Below are positions 37,101 to 53,465 of a stretch of 64,000 nt of DNA, piece by piece. The first letter of the stretch is position 1, and each line of letters opens with the position of its first letter. The DNA comes from Canna indica (Eukaryota; Streptophyta; Magnoliopsida; Zingiberales; Cannaceae). The DNA is taken from the NCBI GenBank assembly GCA_034359265.1, contig CP136891.1, positions 84,772,001-84,836,000 on the forward strand. The letters are read 5' to 3'. The notes under the pieces are model-generated. The model had not been told where the DNA came from. It saw only the letters and a program-made list of their open reading frames with translations, and made no database searches. The position numbers were made by a program, and so were the translations under genes.

Positions 37101-40100
37101 CAAATCTGCAAGGACCTTTCCCCTTTTACGTTTTACAACTGTGCCTGTCATATTGCTGAGAAGTAAACCACATATACATATCTATTTCCACTTACATGCA
37201 TTTAAGCTAAATGTAAACATCTGCATTTTTGTGAATCCATTCACATTTGCAGAGTCACATACAAATAACCGCCTAAATATTTAAAAAGTACTACAGATAC
37301 AAATTGATGATGGAAAGCAGTTGTACATCTGCCTAAAATATGTAGCATATCAATTATCATACAATTTATGTGATCCACAAATGCTGATTTCCAAGTTTCC
37401 ATAAAAAATGGGATGAACTTATCACATCATTGGTCCAAAATTTGCAAGTTTAATGATAGATAGAATCTTTTGCTTTTCAAAAAAAAATTCATTTACAATC
37501 TATTATGCAGAAACAATGCATAATGCAAGCAAACCCATGAACTTGACTGCACAATCCCCATCTAATACAGAGCTTGGAGCCCTTTGCATCCTATAGTGCC
37601 CTCTCCTAATAGTGTTTGCAGATGATAGCATAGAGTTAGTAAAGATGTGAATATGATGTAGCACAATACCACGATACCACAACAAGCATGAAAAAAAACT
37701 CATGTATTCCATAATCTGAACATGGAAGCATCATCGATCGTAAACATGGACACATATGATTATACACAATCTCCCCAAATGATGCTAAAATTATCTCCAA
37801 AGGAACCAACATCTTTATTGCTCGAAGTATACCAAGAATCAATAATATAAATCAAATTTTATGTGTGTTTTGAAATTAGATAAAGTAATTAAAATCTCAA
37901 TCACAATAGTAAATGCAAGTTTACCCACCAAAGTCACACAGTGTAATATCTTAACATGGCACATAATAATGAAATACTGAAAACTTGACTCATCCATAAT
38001 TATATCTATATAGCATGCAGTAAGAAAACATCAAACCAAAAGGATTCTTCCATAGTGCAGCATAGGCAAGAACATATATACCTAAAGGAACAGGAATTCG
38101 TATAGTTGGGGCAGCAAATCCATCATGGATTTGTGAAGTCAAGGTACCCATGGCATCAACATTTCCCCCTCGCTTTGCACAATACCGGTTCTTTTGGTGA
38201 AACTCCAAAAGTGATTCTTTACTCTCATCTGCATATATGACTACATCACCCCCATGTCCACCCATTGGTAATATAAGTGAGCCATCTGAATCCCTTTTAT
38301 AAGAGCCTTTTTTCCTAGTATTTGCCTGGTCATATTTTCCTCTCGGTTTTGAATTTATTTTTTGGTTTGGCATATTGAGCACTGCACCATGGCCTCCATC
38401 TCCAGCACGAACAGTAATGATGACTTGATCAAAATATTTATGTGGTTCTCTAACCAATGCAGTAGAATCAGTCGAAGGAGGTTCTCTTACCCTAGTAGAT
38501 CGACAATTAATTGCAATGTAATCAGCAGTCTTTGAACTGTAGCTCCATTGCTTAAACCTGCAAAGAAGATAGGGTAAGTATTGGTGTAAACAAATGGAAA
38601 TGGATTTCAAATCATGAATAATTGAAATCCTTGTAAAATATATAAATAAAAGTGTGCAAGAAGACATGCTATAACAAATCATTTTTGGCTGTTACGATTA
38701 TTGTAACCACGAGAAGATGGGATGAAAATAGGGTAAAACATTGCAGCATCAGAAAAACTTCTTTTAATATATTAAGAAGCAAACCAACAAAGACTAGTTA
38801 AACCGTCAAAGCCAACCCTCAATTATATAGATTATATAAATAATGTAAGATTTAGATTCAAAATGTTTCACAAGATATGTGAAGGGAAAATTCTTGCAAA
38901 GCAGTTCCACGTTAGATCGTCCAATACAAAATAGTTGAAAAAGCATAAGAGCAATTTTCCAAATCCATAATAACAATTGATGAAATTCCCAGATCCATAA
39001 GAAACTCAAAATTCTTAGATTCATCACATATTATCTAGAATACTCAGAATCCCCTCGAAATTAAATTTTCCTCCATTTCTAAAATTGTTCCTTCCATTTT
39101 ACCACTTAAAGACTCTTCAAGTGGTTCAAAATGTTTTTTTTTTATTATGCATAATATAAATTTATATTTAACGCAATATATATGAGTATTTTAATATTTT
39201 TATGGCTAGAATTATTGTTTTGTTATATTTTAGTCACTTGAGACTTTTGCTTAAACTGTGTTCTTTTCTGGTTAAATTTAGCATGAATTTATATTTTGCA
39301 ATCTCCATAGTGTTTTTTAGTGGTTAAAATTATTGTTTTCTTGGTTTTTTAGTGCAAAAGTCTTTAAGTGCTTAAATTGTGTTTTTTTTTTAGTTTGAAT
39401 TTATTTTTAGCAATCACTATCGTGTTTTTAGTAGTGAAACACTATTTCAGTGGCTAAAATTTATTGTTTTCTTGATTTTTAGTCACTTAAAGACTTTGAG
39501 AAACACTATAGAAAATTCATGCTATACTTAACAAAAAAAATCATATTATATACTAAACATAAAAGTCACTTAAAGAAAACACTAATTTTAGACACTAAAA
39601 ATACTATAGGGATTGTGATAATAAATTCATGTAGTCACTAAAAACACTATTGGTATGTTTGCTTTGTTGGATAGGAAAGGATTGGATTGGATAATAAACA
39701 GGGGAGGATTGGATATGAATTTTTTAAATCCGGTGTACATCGGATATAAATATTCTTCTATTCACATTTTATTCTAATCCATGTACCAAACAAATAATGG
39801 ATATTAATCCATCCCCTATCCTATCCTCTTTTATCCTATGAAGCAAACATGCCCTATAGGGATTGTCGAAAATAAATTCATGTTATACTTTAAAAAAATA
39901 TAATTAAGGCGTTAAAGACTTTTGCAAAAGTCTTTAAGTGACTAATATAACAAGAAAATAGTAATTTTAGCTACTAAAGAACACTATAGGGATTGCCAAA
40001 AAAATCAATTCTCGCTACACTTCAAAAAAGAACACAATTTAGACACTTAAAAATTTTGTAAACATCATTAAATGACTAAAAAACAAAAACAATCATTGTA

Positions 40101-41198
40101 GAAAAAAAATACTAAAATACTAATGAATTGTTAAAAATAAATTCATGTTATGCATAATAAGAAGTATTTCATTTTAAAGCCACGTGAAGACTTTTGAGTT
40201 GTAAATTGGACGGAACCATATTTAGAAATGGAGAAAAAATTAATTTCAAGGACATTTTGGATATTTCAATATACTTTATGGATATGAGAATTTTAGATTC
40301 ATTATTATGGATCTAAGAATTTCATCCATTGTTATTATTGATTTGGAAAATTGTTCAAAACATAAAGCAATATAGCACTAAAATATTGAAAAACATAAAT
40401 CAGCCTACACAAATAAATCTAGAGTTACAATAAACCTTAGCCAGAATGGATTCTTGAATCTTTTTTCTAGCAAAAGAGCATAAAGAAAACCAAGTACATT
40501 ATGCCCCAAGCCTAAAAATGCAACATGTAATACACTGCAACCCCAGCTTGAGAAAAAGAAAATCTAAAGTTGGCAACAAGATGTCCTCAACGAGTCACGA
40601 AAGAACCACACCGCTCACAACAAAAAGAAGAACCAGTTTCAAAAAACTTTCTTCTTTTACTGTAAGGATTTTCAAAAAAAGATGTATTAGTAAAAATAAT
40701 CGATTCTAACACTCATTAGCAATCTTCATTTCAGTAAAAGAAGACGGTTCTGCAAATTTATTTCAACAACTACCTAAATTCGCTGAAGCGGGCAACGAGA
40801 TTCATTTCAGTGATAAAATATTTCTCCCACAATAGTTTCAAAGCTCGAGAGCTACACGAAAGGCAACTCCACTCCCCGAAGGTAGACAGTTGTTCCAATA
40901 ATTCATTTCAGTAGCAGACGGTATTTCTCATGAAATAATTTCTTCTCATAAAATAATTTCAACAAAAACGGCGACTCGGCAGAGTCGTCTTGGACCAAGA
41001 AATGTTTTTTTAGTTCCTCCAACAAGCAAGCAGAGATTGAAGAGAAGAGAAAGAAATGGGGTAAATATATCGAAATGGGAAAGAGGAGAACCTGCGGGCG
41101 GAGAGAGAAAGAGGGTTTGCAAGCAGAGAACGGGCTGTGATGTCTGCCGAGAGCTGCCGAGTATATAGCGGCAACGGCGGAGGAAGAAGAAGAGCCAT
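31185..41198 (-). CDS. OBGM: Obg/CgtA-family GTPase, probably mitochondrial (531 aa)
   Basis: Obg GTPases act in large-subunit ribosome assembly in bacteria and organelles. Ten exons on the minus strand: 41198-41092, 38557-38082, 37144-37053, 36225-36142, 35550-35473, 34116-33916, 33836-33729, 32786-32712, 32554-32352, 31356-31185; all GT-AG and in phase. An Arg/Ser-rich presequence without acidic start residues ([16 protein letters not shown], then [12 protein letters not shown]) suggests organelle import. The Obg fold follows ([53 protein letters not shown]). The G domain has GLPNAGKST (280-288), DYPFTT, DLPG (334-337), NKID (401-404) and a GAS-type G5. It ends soon after G5 with no long C-terminal domain. 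The mitochondrial rather than plastid paralogue is favoured by the short presequence and tail; family is certain, compartment is inferred. Confidence 0.92.
38949..40356. mobile_element. 1.4 kb long-TIR (Mutator-like) element in OBGM intron 1
   Basis: The left arm from GAGCAATTTTCCAAATCC is inverted at the right end as GGATTTGGAAAATTGTTC-like sequence. Similarity continues for roughly 200 bp per arm (CTAAAATTGTTCCTTCCAT against GGACGGAACCATATTTAG). Flanks AAAGCATAA (38940-38948) and AAAACATAA (40357-40365) are an 8-of-9 match, consistent with an aged 9-bp duplication. The interior repeats AAGTCTTTAAGTGACTAA and AACACTATAGGGATTG on both strands. It is interrupted by a MITE at 39651-39854. Confidence 0.72.
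39651..39854. mobile_element. 204-bp MITE nested in the long-TIR element, TAT duplication
   Basis: Termini TGGTATGTTTGCTT and AAGCAAACATGCCC are inverted repeats. TAT flanks both sides (39648-39650, 39855-39857). The core contains TTTAAATCCGGTGTACATCG-GATATAAATA, shared with copies near 5.3 and 23.3 kb. The host motif AACACTATAGGGATTG, split here, is intact nearby, showing an uninterrupted site. A 3-bp duplication would fit PIF/Harbinger-type MITEs, but TAT is not their usual TWA target. Confidence 0.8.
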
Positions 41199-41946
41199 TT
41201 GTACAAGCGAGGGAGCGGTGGCGACACCAGACGAAAGAGCGGACGACGGAATCCAAAATAATATCTTCTGATAAAGATACGTTCGATGGATGGACCGGAC
41301 TGGGAAGGGCCGGGCCGGCCGGCCTGCTCTGAGAAGCTAGCTCCCGTCCTTTTTATACATCCACATGGTTGTAAAATAAATTTTAAAAATAAAAGTGAGT
41401 TCAACGTGATGTATAAAAAAATTAAAATTTTTGGCAAAATCATAAACACTTTAGGGTGTTAGCAAAATCATAAAATTTTTATAATATTTACTTACTCTAT
41501 AACTTTTTAATTATATACCTAAATTATCTTCCTCTCTGGTTCAATTCTATTTATTAATTTAATTATAATTATATTGACAAAAAAAATGGATCAAACCTAA
41601 AAATATACACACGAGGTGAATTATAAGATATATACACAAACACTAAAATAGACTCAAAAAATGCAACTAAGAATTAAATCATGACCGATTGATAATACAT
41701 TCTAATGTCTTACCACTGAGTTACCAGTGGGTCAATAATATAAATATAAATTCATAATAGATAGGAAAAAAAATTAAATCAACGAAAAGGTAATAAAATA
41801 TAGTTTTTTATTGAAACGCATCGCACTCCGTGAAACACGTGCGCTGTCATTACCGGTCAACATGCGCTACCGTGGTCCGATAAAATCAACCCAAATCCCT
41901 GATCCGACTCTTTCTTCTCCGATTTCTGCTACTCTCCGCTCTTCTC
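41199..41946. other. Divergent promoter region OBGM / XBCP3
   Basis: The two genes start 748 bp apart in opposite directions, so both promoters must lie here. The OBGM side is GC-rich (GGGCCGGGCCGGCCGGCC near 41308-41325) and the middle is AT-rich (41380-41800). No further gene seen. Confidence 0.6.
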
Positions 41947-46392
<4,446 letters not shown>

Positions 46393-47327
46393 AGGATTTG
46401 TGGTAAGGGAAAAATTTAACAAATTTTATGCCATTTATACTATAAGTTTTCCTAGCGGTAACTGTGAATCTGTGATGTTGTTTTGCTTTCAGAATGTCTG
46501 TTCTGAAGGGCGTGTTATGTCTCCCAGAGAATGTAAAAGCAGGATAACTGGCCTCCAGGACCAGCAAAGCATAATGTATTATGTTTCATTATTGAACCTT
46601 GAGATGTGCCATATATTCACAGAAATAGTGGTCAATAGCAAGTGCAGTATGAGTACTTATCTGAGCATGATACGCCCTATAAATTATTTTTTAGAGAATA
46701 GTTTCTAGAGATGTCATATAAATATTGCTTGTAACATTACTTCATTTGCTTTTAAGGAGTGGAAACAAATACTACAAGAGAAGATAGTACTTTTACAGGT
46801 CTATTTATGTGGAAAAAATTTCCTCTTCTTGATGTTTGAGAAGACAATTGAGCAAATTAAAACTTGCTTAAATTTGCAATTTGAGAAGGCTTGGTGGTCC
46901 AGGGATTTTGTTGTTGTATTATATCTTCTTTGTTAGGTCATAAATTATCAGCTTCATGGTTTGTATTTTTTTTTAGTGTTTTTTTTCCAGATGTTTCATT
47001 TAGTTGTTTAGAGTGTAAAATTGACGGTTCATAAGCATGAAATTAATTGGTCACTTATTAATATTTTCCGTTTTAGTTTGGTTGACTTATTCAAAGTTAA
47101 ATCTGAATTTTAGCTGTATATGACCTAGCAATTAAATTCAGGGTGATCTAGGTATTTTTCTATGACTATTTGTTCAAGATTTCCAGTTGTCTAATTAAGT
47201 TAGCTCAGCTAGGAAATATAATTTTTCTAAACCCTCATATACAAGGCCAGAGATCCAGAAATGAAATGTATGACCCTTATGCACTATAGACACCATAAAT
47301 TTGATTATTTGAGTTAATAGCTATAAA

Positions 47328-47768
47328 CATGGTTTCAAATACTGTACCGTACCGCCCGGTACAGCCAGTTTTGTGAAAAACCGGTATACGAGATACCCGG
47401 TATTGGGCGATACCGGGTATCTCGGTAAATACCGCCCGGTATGAGCGGTATTTATCAAATACCGCCCATACCGTGCGGTATTGCCCGGTATGATGTAACA
47501 GCTCTTAAAAAGAGCTATTGCTACAGTAGCATATAGCCGTTTGGGGCCAGATTTAAAATATTTTATTAATGTATTTGACATTTGAATATTAAATTTAAGT
47601 ATTCTTGATTAATTATGTGTTATTGGAGTTATTTTTAACATCAAAAACAAAAAAAAAAACAAATTTTTTTTTTGGCCGGTATGTTTTTTTCGTACCGGCC
47701 CGTGCCGTGTGTTGGTACGGTACGGTAACTGACCGAGATCGGTACCGGTACCGGTATTTTTAACCATG
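47328..47768. mobile_element. 441-bp hAT-type MITE with 8-bp TSD
   Basis: Ends CATGGTTTCAAATACTGTACC-like and GGTACCGGTATTTTTAACCATG-like are inverted with a few mismatches. Perfect duplication GCTATAAA at 47320-47327 and 47769-47776. Subterminal ACCGCCCGGTA / TACCGGGTA repeats line both arms. No coding. Confidence 0.88.
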
Positions 47769-50700
47769 GCTATAAATACTGGTGATGTTTGTTGAATGAT
47801 ATATTTTCTACCTCAAAACTCAAAAGAACTCAATTGCGTTTAGTGGTGTATGGCTTTTCTTTTGGAATTGCTGCTCCATGATGTCTCTCTAATGATGTTG
47901 TCATTTGTCAATGCCCTTGCAAGATGCATTGCATGAAGGCATATTCCACTTGAGAAGTTTGATAAGTTTCAGGATGCTTTCTGCAACATGTTGCAATCTC
48001 CACTGACCTTTCAATTGCGACAGATGATGCCAGGCTGATCTGTAAGGTCAGTGTTTCAGCCTCCAGGTATGACCTTAAATTGTGAAATAATGTTTCCTCT
48101 TAAAACTACCTTTTACTACTTTGAAGAAAAGAAACAACAGTGGATAAAGAAAGGAACAGGGCCTCAAACTTGGAAAGTATTATCAATCATGATTCATAAA
48201 TCTTTTCTTGTATCAACTTAGCATTAGCTTTGGTCATGTGAATTCTTGTGCAGAAATACTTATATAGTACAGATGGGGAAAAAAATTCCTCCGATGTTTG
48301 TTGAGTGTGCCTTAACATGGAGGCATGTTTTATTGTTATAGAGCACATAAGTGCAGAGTGCTGGTCCAATTTGATTGGAACCGCCATTATAATCCACACA
48401 ATTATTGTTGGTTCCACTTGGAAAGTGTAGCAGACATCTATGTGGTTCCATCTTCTGCCACCATCCATTTGCCCTGAGAGTGACGATTCATGAATCTATA
48501 TGATTACTGGCAACAGATAAAAGGAAAAAAAAAAAAAATCCACCCTCACCTTTCAATGTACTGTTGCTGCAAACCTTGTTGATCACCAGTAGCAATGAAA
48601 AAGGTTAATTCATACTTAAGGAATAGGTTCAAATAAATCCAAGCTTGAGATGATTCAGCTGCCTTGAATAAATGAGTTTTTACTTGATACATTAGTAGTC
48701 AATGTTACACTTCCAACTGAAGTCAAGAATTAGCAATATGCAAAAGCAGTCAGTTTCATCTCTTTGATTTTTTTTTTGAATAAAATATGAGGCCAGTGGC
48801 CACACGAATTAATTTCTGGCCACTAATTCATTTCAAGAGAGCCGAAATGTAAGTAGTATATTGTAAGCACAGTGTGAAGAGAGTCTTTCGATAGCTTTGG
48901 TCAGGCCATTGAGTCTGGTCCAAAGTCTTTTTGATTTGAATCCAGAAACTACAAAATATATTGCAGATCGTAATCATTTATGCCAACTAACAAATGCATC
49001 AATAAGAAACCTATTTGTGCTGTTTTTGTTTCTAAGAATTATGGCACTGGCATCATGTGGTTTCATTGCTTTCTTTGAAGATACTTCATATATTAGGTTA
49101 TGGTCATTTTCTTATCAGAATTGCTTTATATCTCTTATACTCTAGTCGTCCACTGATTCAACAAAGATAAGGACAGGGCCCAGTTTGCATCAATACATTT
49201 ATGAACTCGGAGCTGCACTGCAATTGGATGACAACCTGAGATGATGATGATGACTTCAAAGTTAAAGCAAAAGGAGAGAATATATAGGAACAAAGACACA
49301 TACTTCACTGCCCCATATAATATGAGCTCATTGGCACCAAACAACGAACATGTTGCCACCTAAAAGCCAGTCTCATTCCTTCACACAATGGTGCAGCACT
49401 GCAGCTCCTCTTTTAGAACCAGATCATGTTCCCATATCTTCCTTGGTATCTCAAAAAGAGGAGAGAATCTGAGGTCGAGTCTAACCATGAGATGATGATG
49501 ATCTCCTAGGTTCGTGCCCATCACCATTTTTGCCACAAAAGCTGGTCTTGCTCTGATGAACTTTACAAGTCAAATCCTACTGCTAGCTGTGACCATACAT
49601 TTGTATATGAAATCTGGGTGGGTTGTCTCACCTTTTGAGAAGCCAACCATGGAGGCAAAGATAACTTTTGGAGGAATAAAGTAACTCTGCCATAGATCTT
49701 AGTTTCACACTTAAACAAACTTCCTCTTCTTCTCTTGATCTCTTCTTAGTTTGTTGACTAGATATACATAAAACATCAAAGTGAGAGTTAAAGCAACACC
49801 ATCATTTCATCCTCTTGTTTGCATGCATTGCCTTTTTTCCCCTTAATTAACTATGCTTTTAAGGAATTCTATTCATCGTGTTATCTTGCTTTTGTCATTT
49901 AATTTGTAGCTAGGAGAGCTTGCATTTTACATGCATTTTTTCAATAAATTAAAGAAAAAAGAGGAACAATATTGTGTCGCATTTTTTTTCTTCCAAACAA
50001 TAAGCATTGTAAATGACCCATAGTTGACAAGGGGATATTCTTTGTTCATTAGAGAATGATTTGTTGCACTTGGTCTCTTCCTTTACAAAAAGAGGCTAAA
50101 TCATTAATGTGAATACTTTGTTAGTACTAATTTCTCAGGATATCTGGATATGAGCATGACAAAGTTGACGACCAAGCCGTTAGTGGAATCAGCCCATTTA
50201 TATTTTCATCTTTTCAAATCATTTCTTTTTTAAGGACAAGCACTCTCGAATTGATGTTAGAATCACCAAAGTTGAACCCTATTTTGACCTAGATCAACTT
50301 GGATTACTATAAGAAGCATTCTTCCGCAATAGTAATGCCATCTTGCCAAATTTGTGCACTTGTCAAATTCTTTACACACTTCATTTTCGAGACTTTAATT
50401 GTGCTCATACTTATTAGGGATCGTATAGAAAATTAAAGAACTTGTTCGCCTTGAACATATTTGGAATATTAGGCAAGACTGGGAAGAAACTAAGCAGCAA
50501 TGTAAGTAAGTTTCAATTCAAATGGTTGGAAACAATGATTAGAATCAGAGTTGGAATATGAATCAAACATTCAAACGCATATACATTGACATGGACTAAC
50601 CAATGGGAAGCACCAAAAGAATATTTGAGAAGATGCATGCGTACATGAGATTAATTATTGGGGGCGACAAGTCCCCATCATTGATGGGGAAATAAGAAGG

Positions 50701-51299
50701 CGAAGTGGAGAAGATTATATGAGTCACTACGGCCAGTCTCGACCCGGACCGGACAAGCCACATGACATGCATGCATGCCATGGTGGTCCAAATTAAATTA
50801 ATTATTGATCGAGCCATGCATGCCAACAATTTGGATCCCATGTCGATCACAATCGTGTTGCACATTTTCAACATTTAGTTCTCAATAATTGCATGTGATC
50901 GTGACATGAATGCTTCGGAATCAATCGATCATCGTCCGTGGCCTAATCGATCTATATATTAATTAATTGCGTGAATTCAATTAGACCGGACGTCTCCATC
51001 AAAATAATGAGGTGTAAACTAATTACTCGCAAGTCTCGGATCATTCGATTTTTTTTTTTTTTGAAAGATTAAGGTGAGGCAAGAGTCGCACAATTCATTT
51101 CAAATGGTTTAATTAAATGTACAAAGCAAGCAAGTGATAATTAACATGAGGGTTATCCAGGTGGGTCTAGTTACAAGAGGTGAGTGCATACGCAACTAGA
51201 AACTAGCGCCAAAGTGCACTTTAAATGATCATTATGTCGTTTTCTCATTGAATATGATGTAATTCTGCACTGTCCATAGACTCTAGCACAAAACCCTGG

Positions 51300-51720
51300 A
51301 CAATGAAGTACTCAGCCTCCTGATCTAACTAGGGGATATATAGTTCGGAAAGCAAGTTGCTTCTGAGGAACGTAATTCAACCAAGCTTCGTGGACGCGCT
51401 TCACATTTCAGTACTCAGCCTCCTGATCCGACTAGATGATATATAGCTTGAAACGCTAGTTGCTTTCCCCAACTTATTGAGGAACGTAATCCAACCAAGC
51501 TTTGTGGACGCACATCCCGTAAAACAGATGTATGATTGATTGAGGTGCTCCCCGACAAAATACGCAAAGGGGGTTGTCCATCAATTTCCCGTACTTGATC
51601 GAGCGGTCCTTGGTTTTGAGTCATTGTTTGATAATGAGTCATAATAGGATTTTCATTTTGATAGGGCCTTTGCACTTCTAGATTTGACCTCAACGCCAAT
51701 TCAAATACCATAATCCATGA
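51300..51720 (-). mobile_element. LINE zinc-ribbon (zf-RVT) remnant
   Basis: The minus strand reads KYGKLMDNPLCVFCRG then APQSIIHLFYGMCVHKAWLD, with the spaced C-x2-C and H-x(4)-C pattern of the zinc-binding domain that follows LINE reverse transcriptases. Frames are broken on both sides. A roughly 105-bp segment of it (AGTACTCAGCCTCCTGATC...) is duplicated in tandem, units starting at 51307 and 51410. Confidence 0.78.
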
Positions 51721-52603
51721 GCGTGTGTTACATAATGCTTAGTTCACACTGAAGAGCAAGCCGTCTCCCATCATTAGATTTGGCCTCAATGAATGTTGGA
51801 GGGAAGAAAAGTCCAACCTAACTTAGATCAAGTTAATTAACTCGGATCATAATTAAGCACCAAATAAAAAAAGGATTAATCCATCCCTTATTTTTTGTTC
51901 TTTTGTCCCTTAAATTAAATTAGTTTGATATATATGTTCATCATAAATTGTAGATCTCTTGAATAATTAGAGGATTGGAGGATCCAAATGGTCCCATCAT
52001 TTAGCAAGGCAACAAATAATATATGTTTCTTGGGAGCTCTTAATTAATTACATATACATCACTAGCTTGCATGCAAACAAGATCATATGAGGGTGAAAGA
52101 GACGACTTGCTCTATATATCAATGTGGCGTTTTCTACTTTAAATCATTCATTTCGACTCGTTCATTTGGTGCTTGCCAACATCCAAGTATTGATGTGCTC
52201 AACTTGGCCTCATTCAAGTACGTTCTGGAATATGACTTGGATTTTTGTACAAACATTCGCGGAATTTTATAAATATATAAGCTATACAAACTTTCTTTTT
52301 AATAATATTGTTTATGTTGAATATTTTTTGGAACAATTATTTGTCACTAATTATATGAATTATAAAGTTCAAATAATATAATTGGTTTGCATTACTTAAT
52401 ACAATTAATCATAATTAATCATCCATAAAACTTGCGCCAATAGAATCACAAACATATCATGGTAAAAATGTAAAGAGGTTAAATTAATTTGGTAAAGTTT
52501 TCTTTCATGATGTATTTTTTTGTATGATCCTCCTAATTATACTAATTAATTATAACTGAACAATGACTTAATTTTTGCAATAAACTAATTCTATTATCAT
52601 TAA

Positions 52604-52780
52604 CACTACTAGAAAAATGATCATCAGCAACGGCATCAGTCGTTGCTGAGCCGTTGCTGAAGAGAATCAGCAACGGCCGAGCCGTTGCAATAGCGCCATG
52701 ACAGAAACTCGCGTTGCTGATAACTTAGCGATGGATCAGCAACGGCCGCTCGGGTCGTCGCTAATAATATTATCAGCAAC
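52604..52780 (-). mobile_element. Outer CACTA element B, 3' terminal fragment
   Basis: Begins with the terminus CACTACTAGAAAAATGATCA and continues with CAGCAACGGC subterminal repeats until ...TTATCAGCAAC, where element A is inserted. The sequence resumes at 59982. In element A the same passage is continuous (ATTATCAGCAACGGTTTTGC near 52970-52990), which proves the split. Confidence 0.9.
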
Positions 52781-53465
52781 CACTACTAGAAAAATGGTCA
52801 TCAGTAACGGCTGATGCCGTTGCTGAGCCGTTGCTGAAGAGAATCAGCAACGGCCGAGCCGTTGCAATAGAGCCGTGACAGAAAGTCGCGTTGCTGATGA
52901 CTTAGCAACGGCCGCTCGGACCGTCGCTCAAAACATTATCAGCAACGGTCGCTCGGGCCGTCGCTAAAAATATTATCAGCAACGGTTTTGCCACAGACCC
53001 GCCGCCGTTGCTGATAACATTAATAGCAACGGCCGCTGAGTCCGTAGCAACACCGTTAGTAAAACTCCGTCGCTAAGCCGTTGTTGTAGGTCATCAGCAA
53101 CGGCTTTCGATACACTTTTCGCAATGGCTTTCCCACGGACGCCCGTGGGAAAGCCGTTGCTGATGACGTATTCCTGCAACCAGAAAATTTGAAAATTTCA
53201 AATTTCCATTGATACATTGATACATTTATCTGATACATAACTCACACACCTATACCCTCATACACACATTCATTCACACATCACAAACACCTCATACACA
53301 TTCATTCACACATCACAAACACACCAAGATATACATCAAAACAATTATATTTATATTGATAATTATCCACGATAGTATAAAAATAATTCAAATGCAAAAT
53401 TGAAGTATCAATATCCAAACAAAATAAGTTAAACAAGTTCAATATCCAAACAAAAAATCTCACGA

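Larger units (their letters stand above)
46393..52603. other. Gene-free intergenic region
   Basis: 6.2 kb without a supported gene. The first few hundred bases are probably XBCP3 3' UTR. Contains a hAT-type MITE (47328-47768) and a LINE remnant with local duplication (about 51300-51720). ORFs elsewhere (for example 48187-48468, 50596-50874) are short, lack recognisable domains and are treated as chance. Confidence 0.6.
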
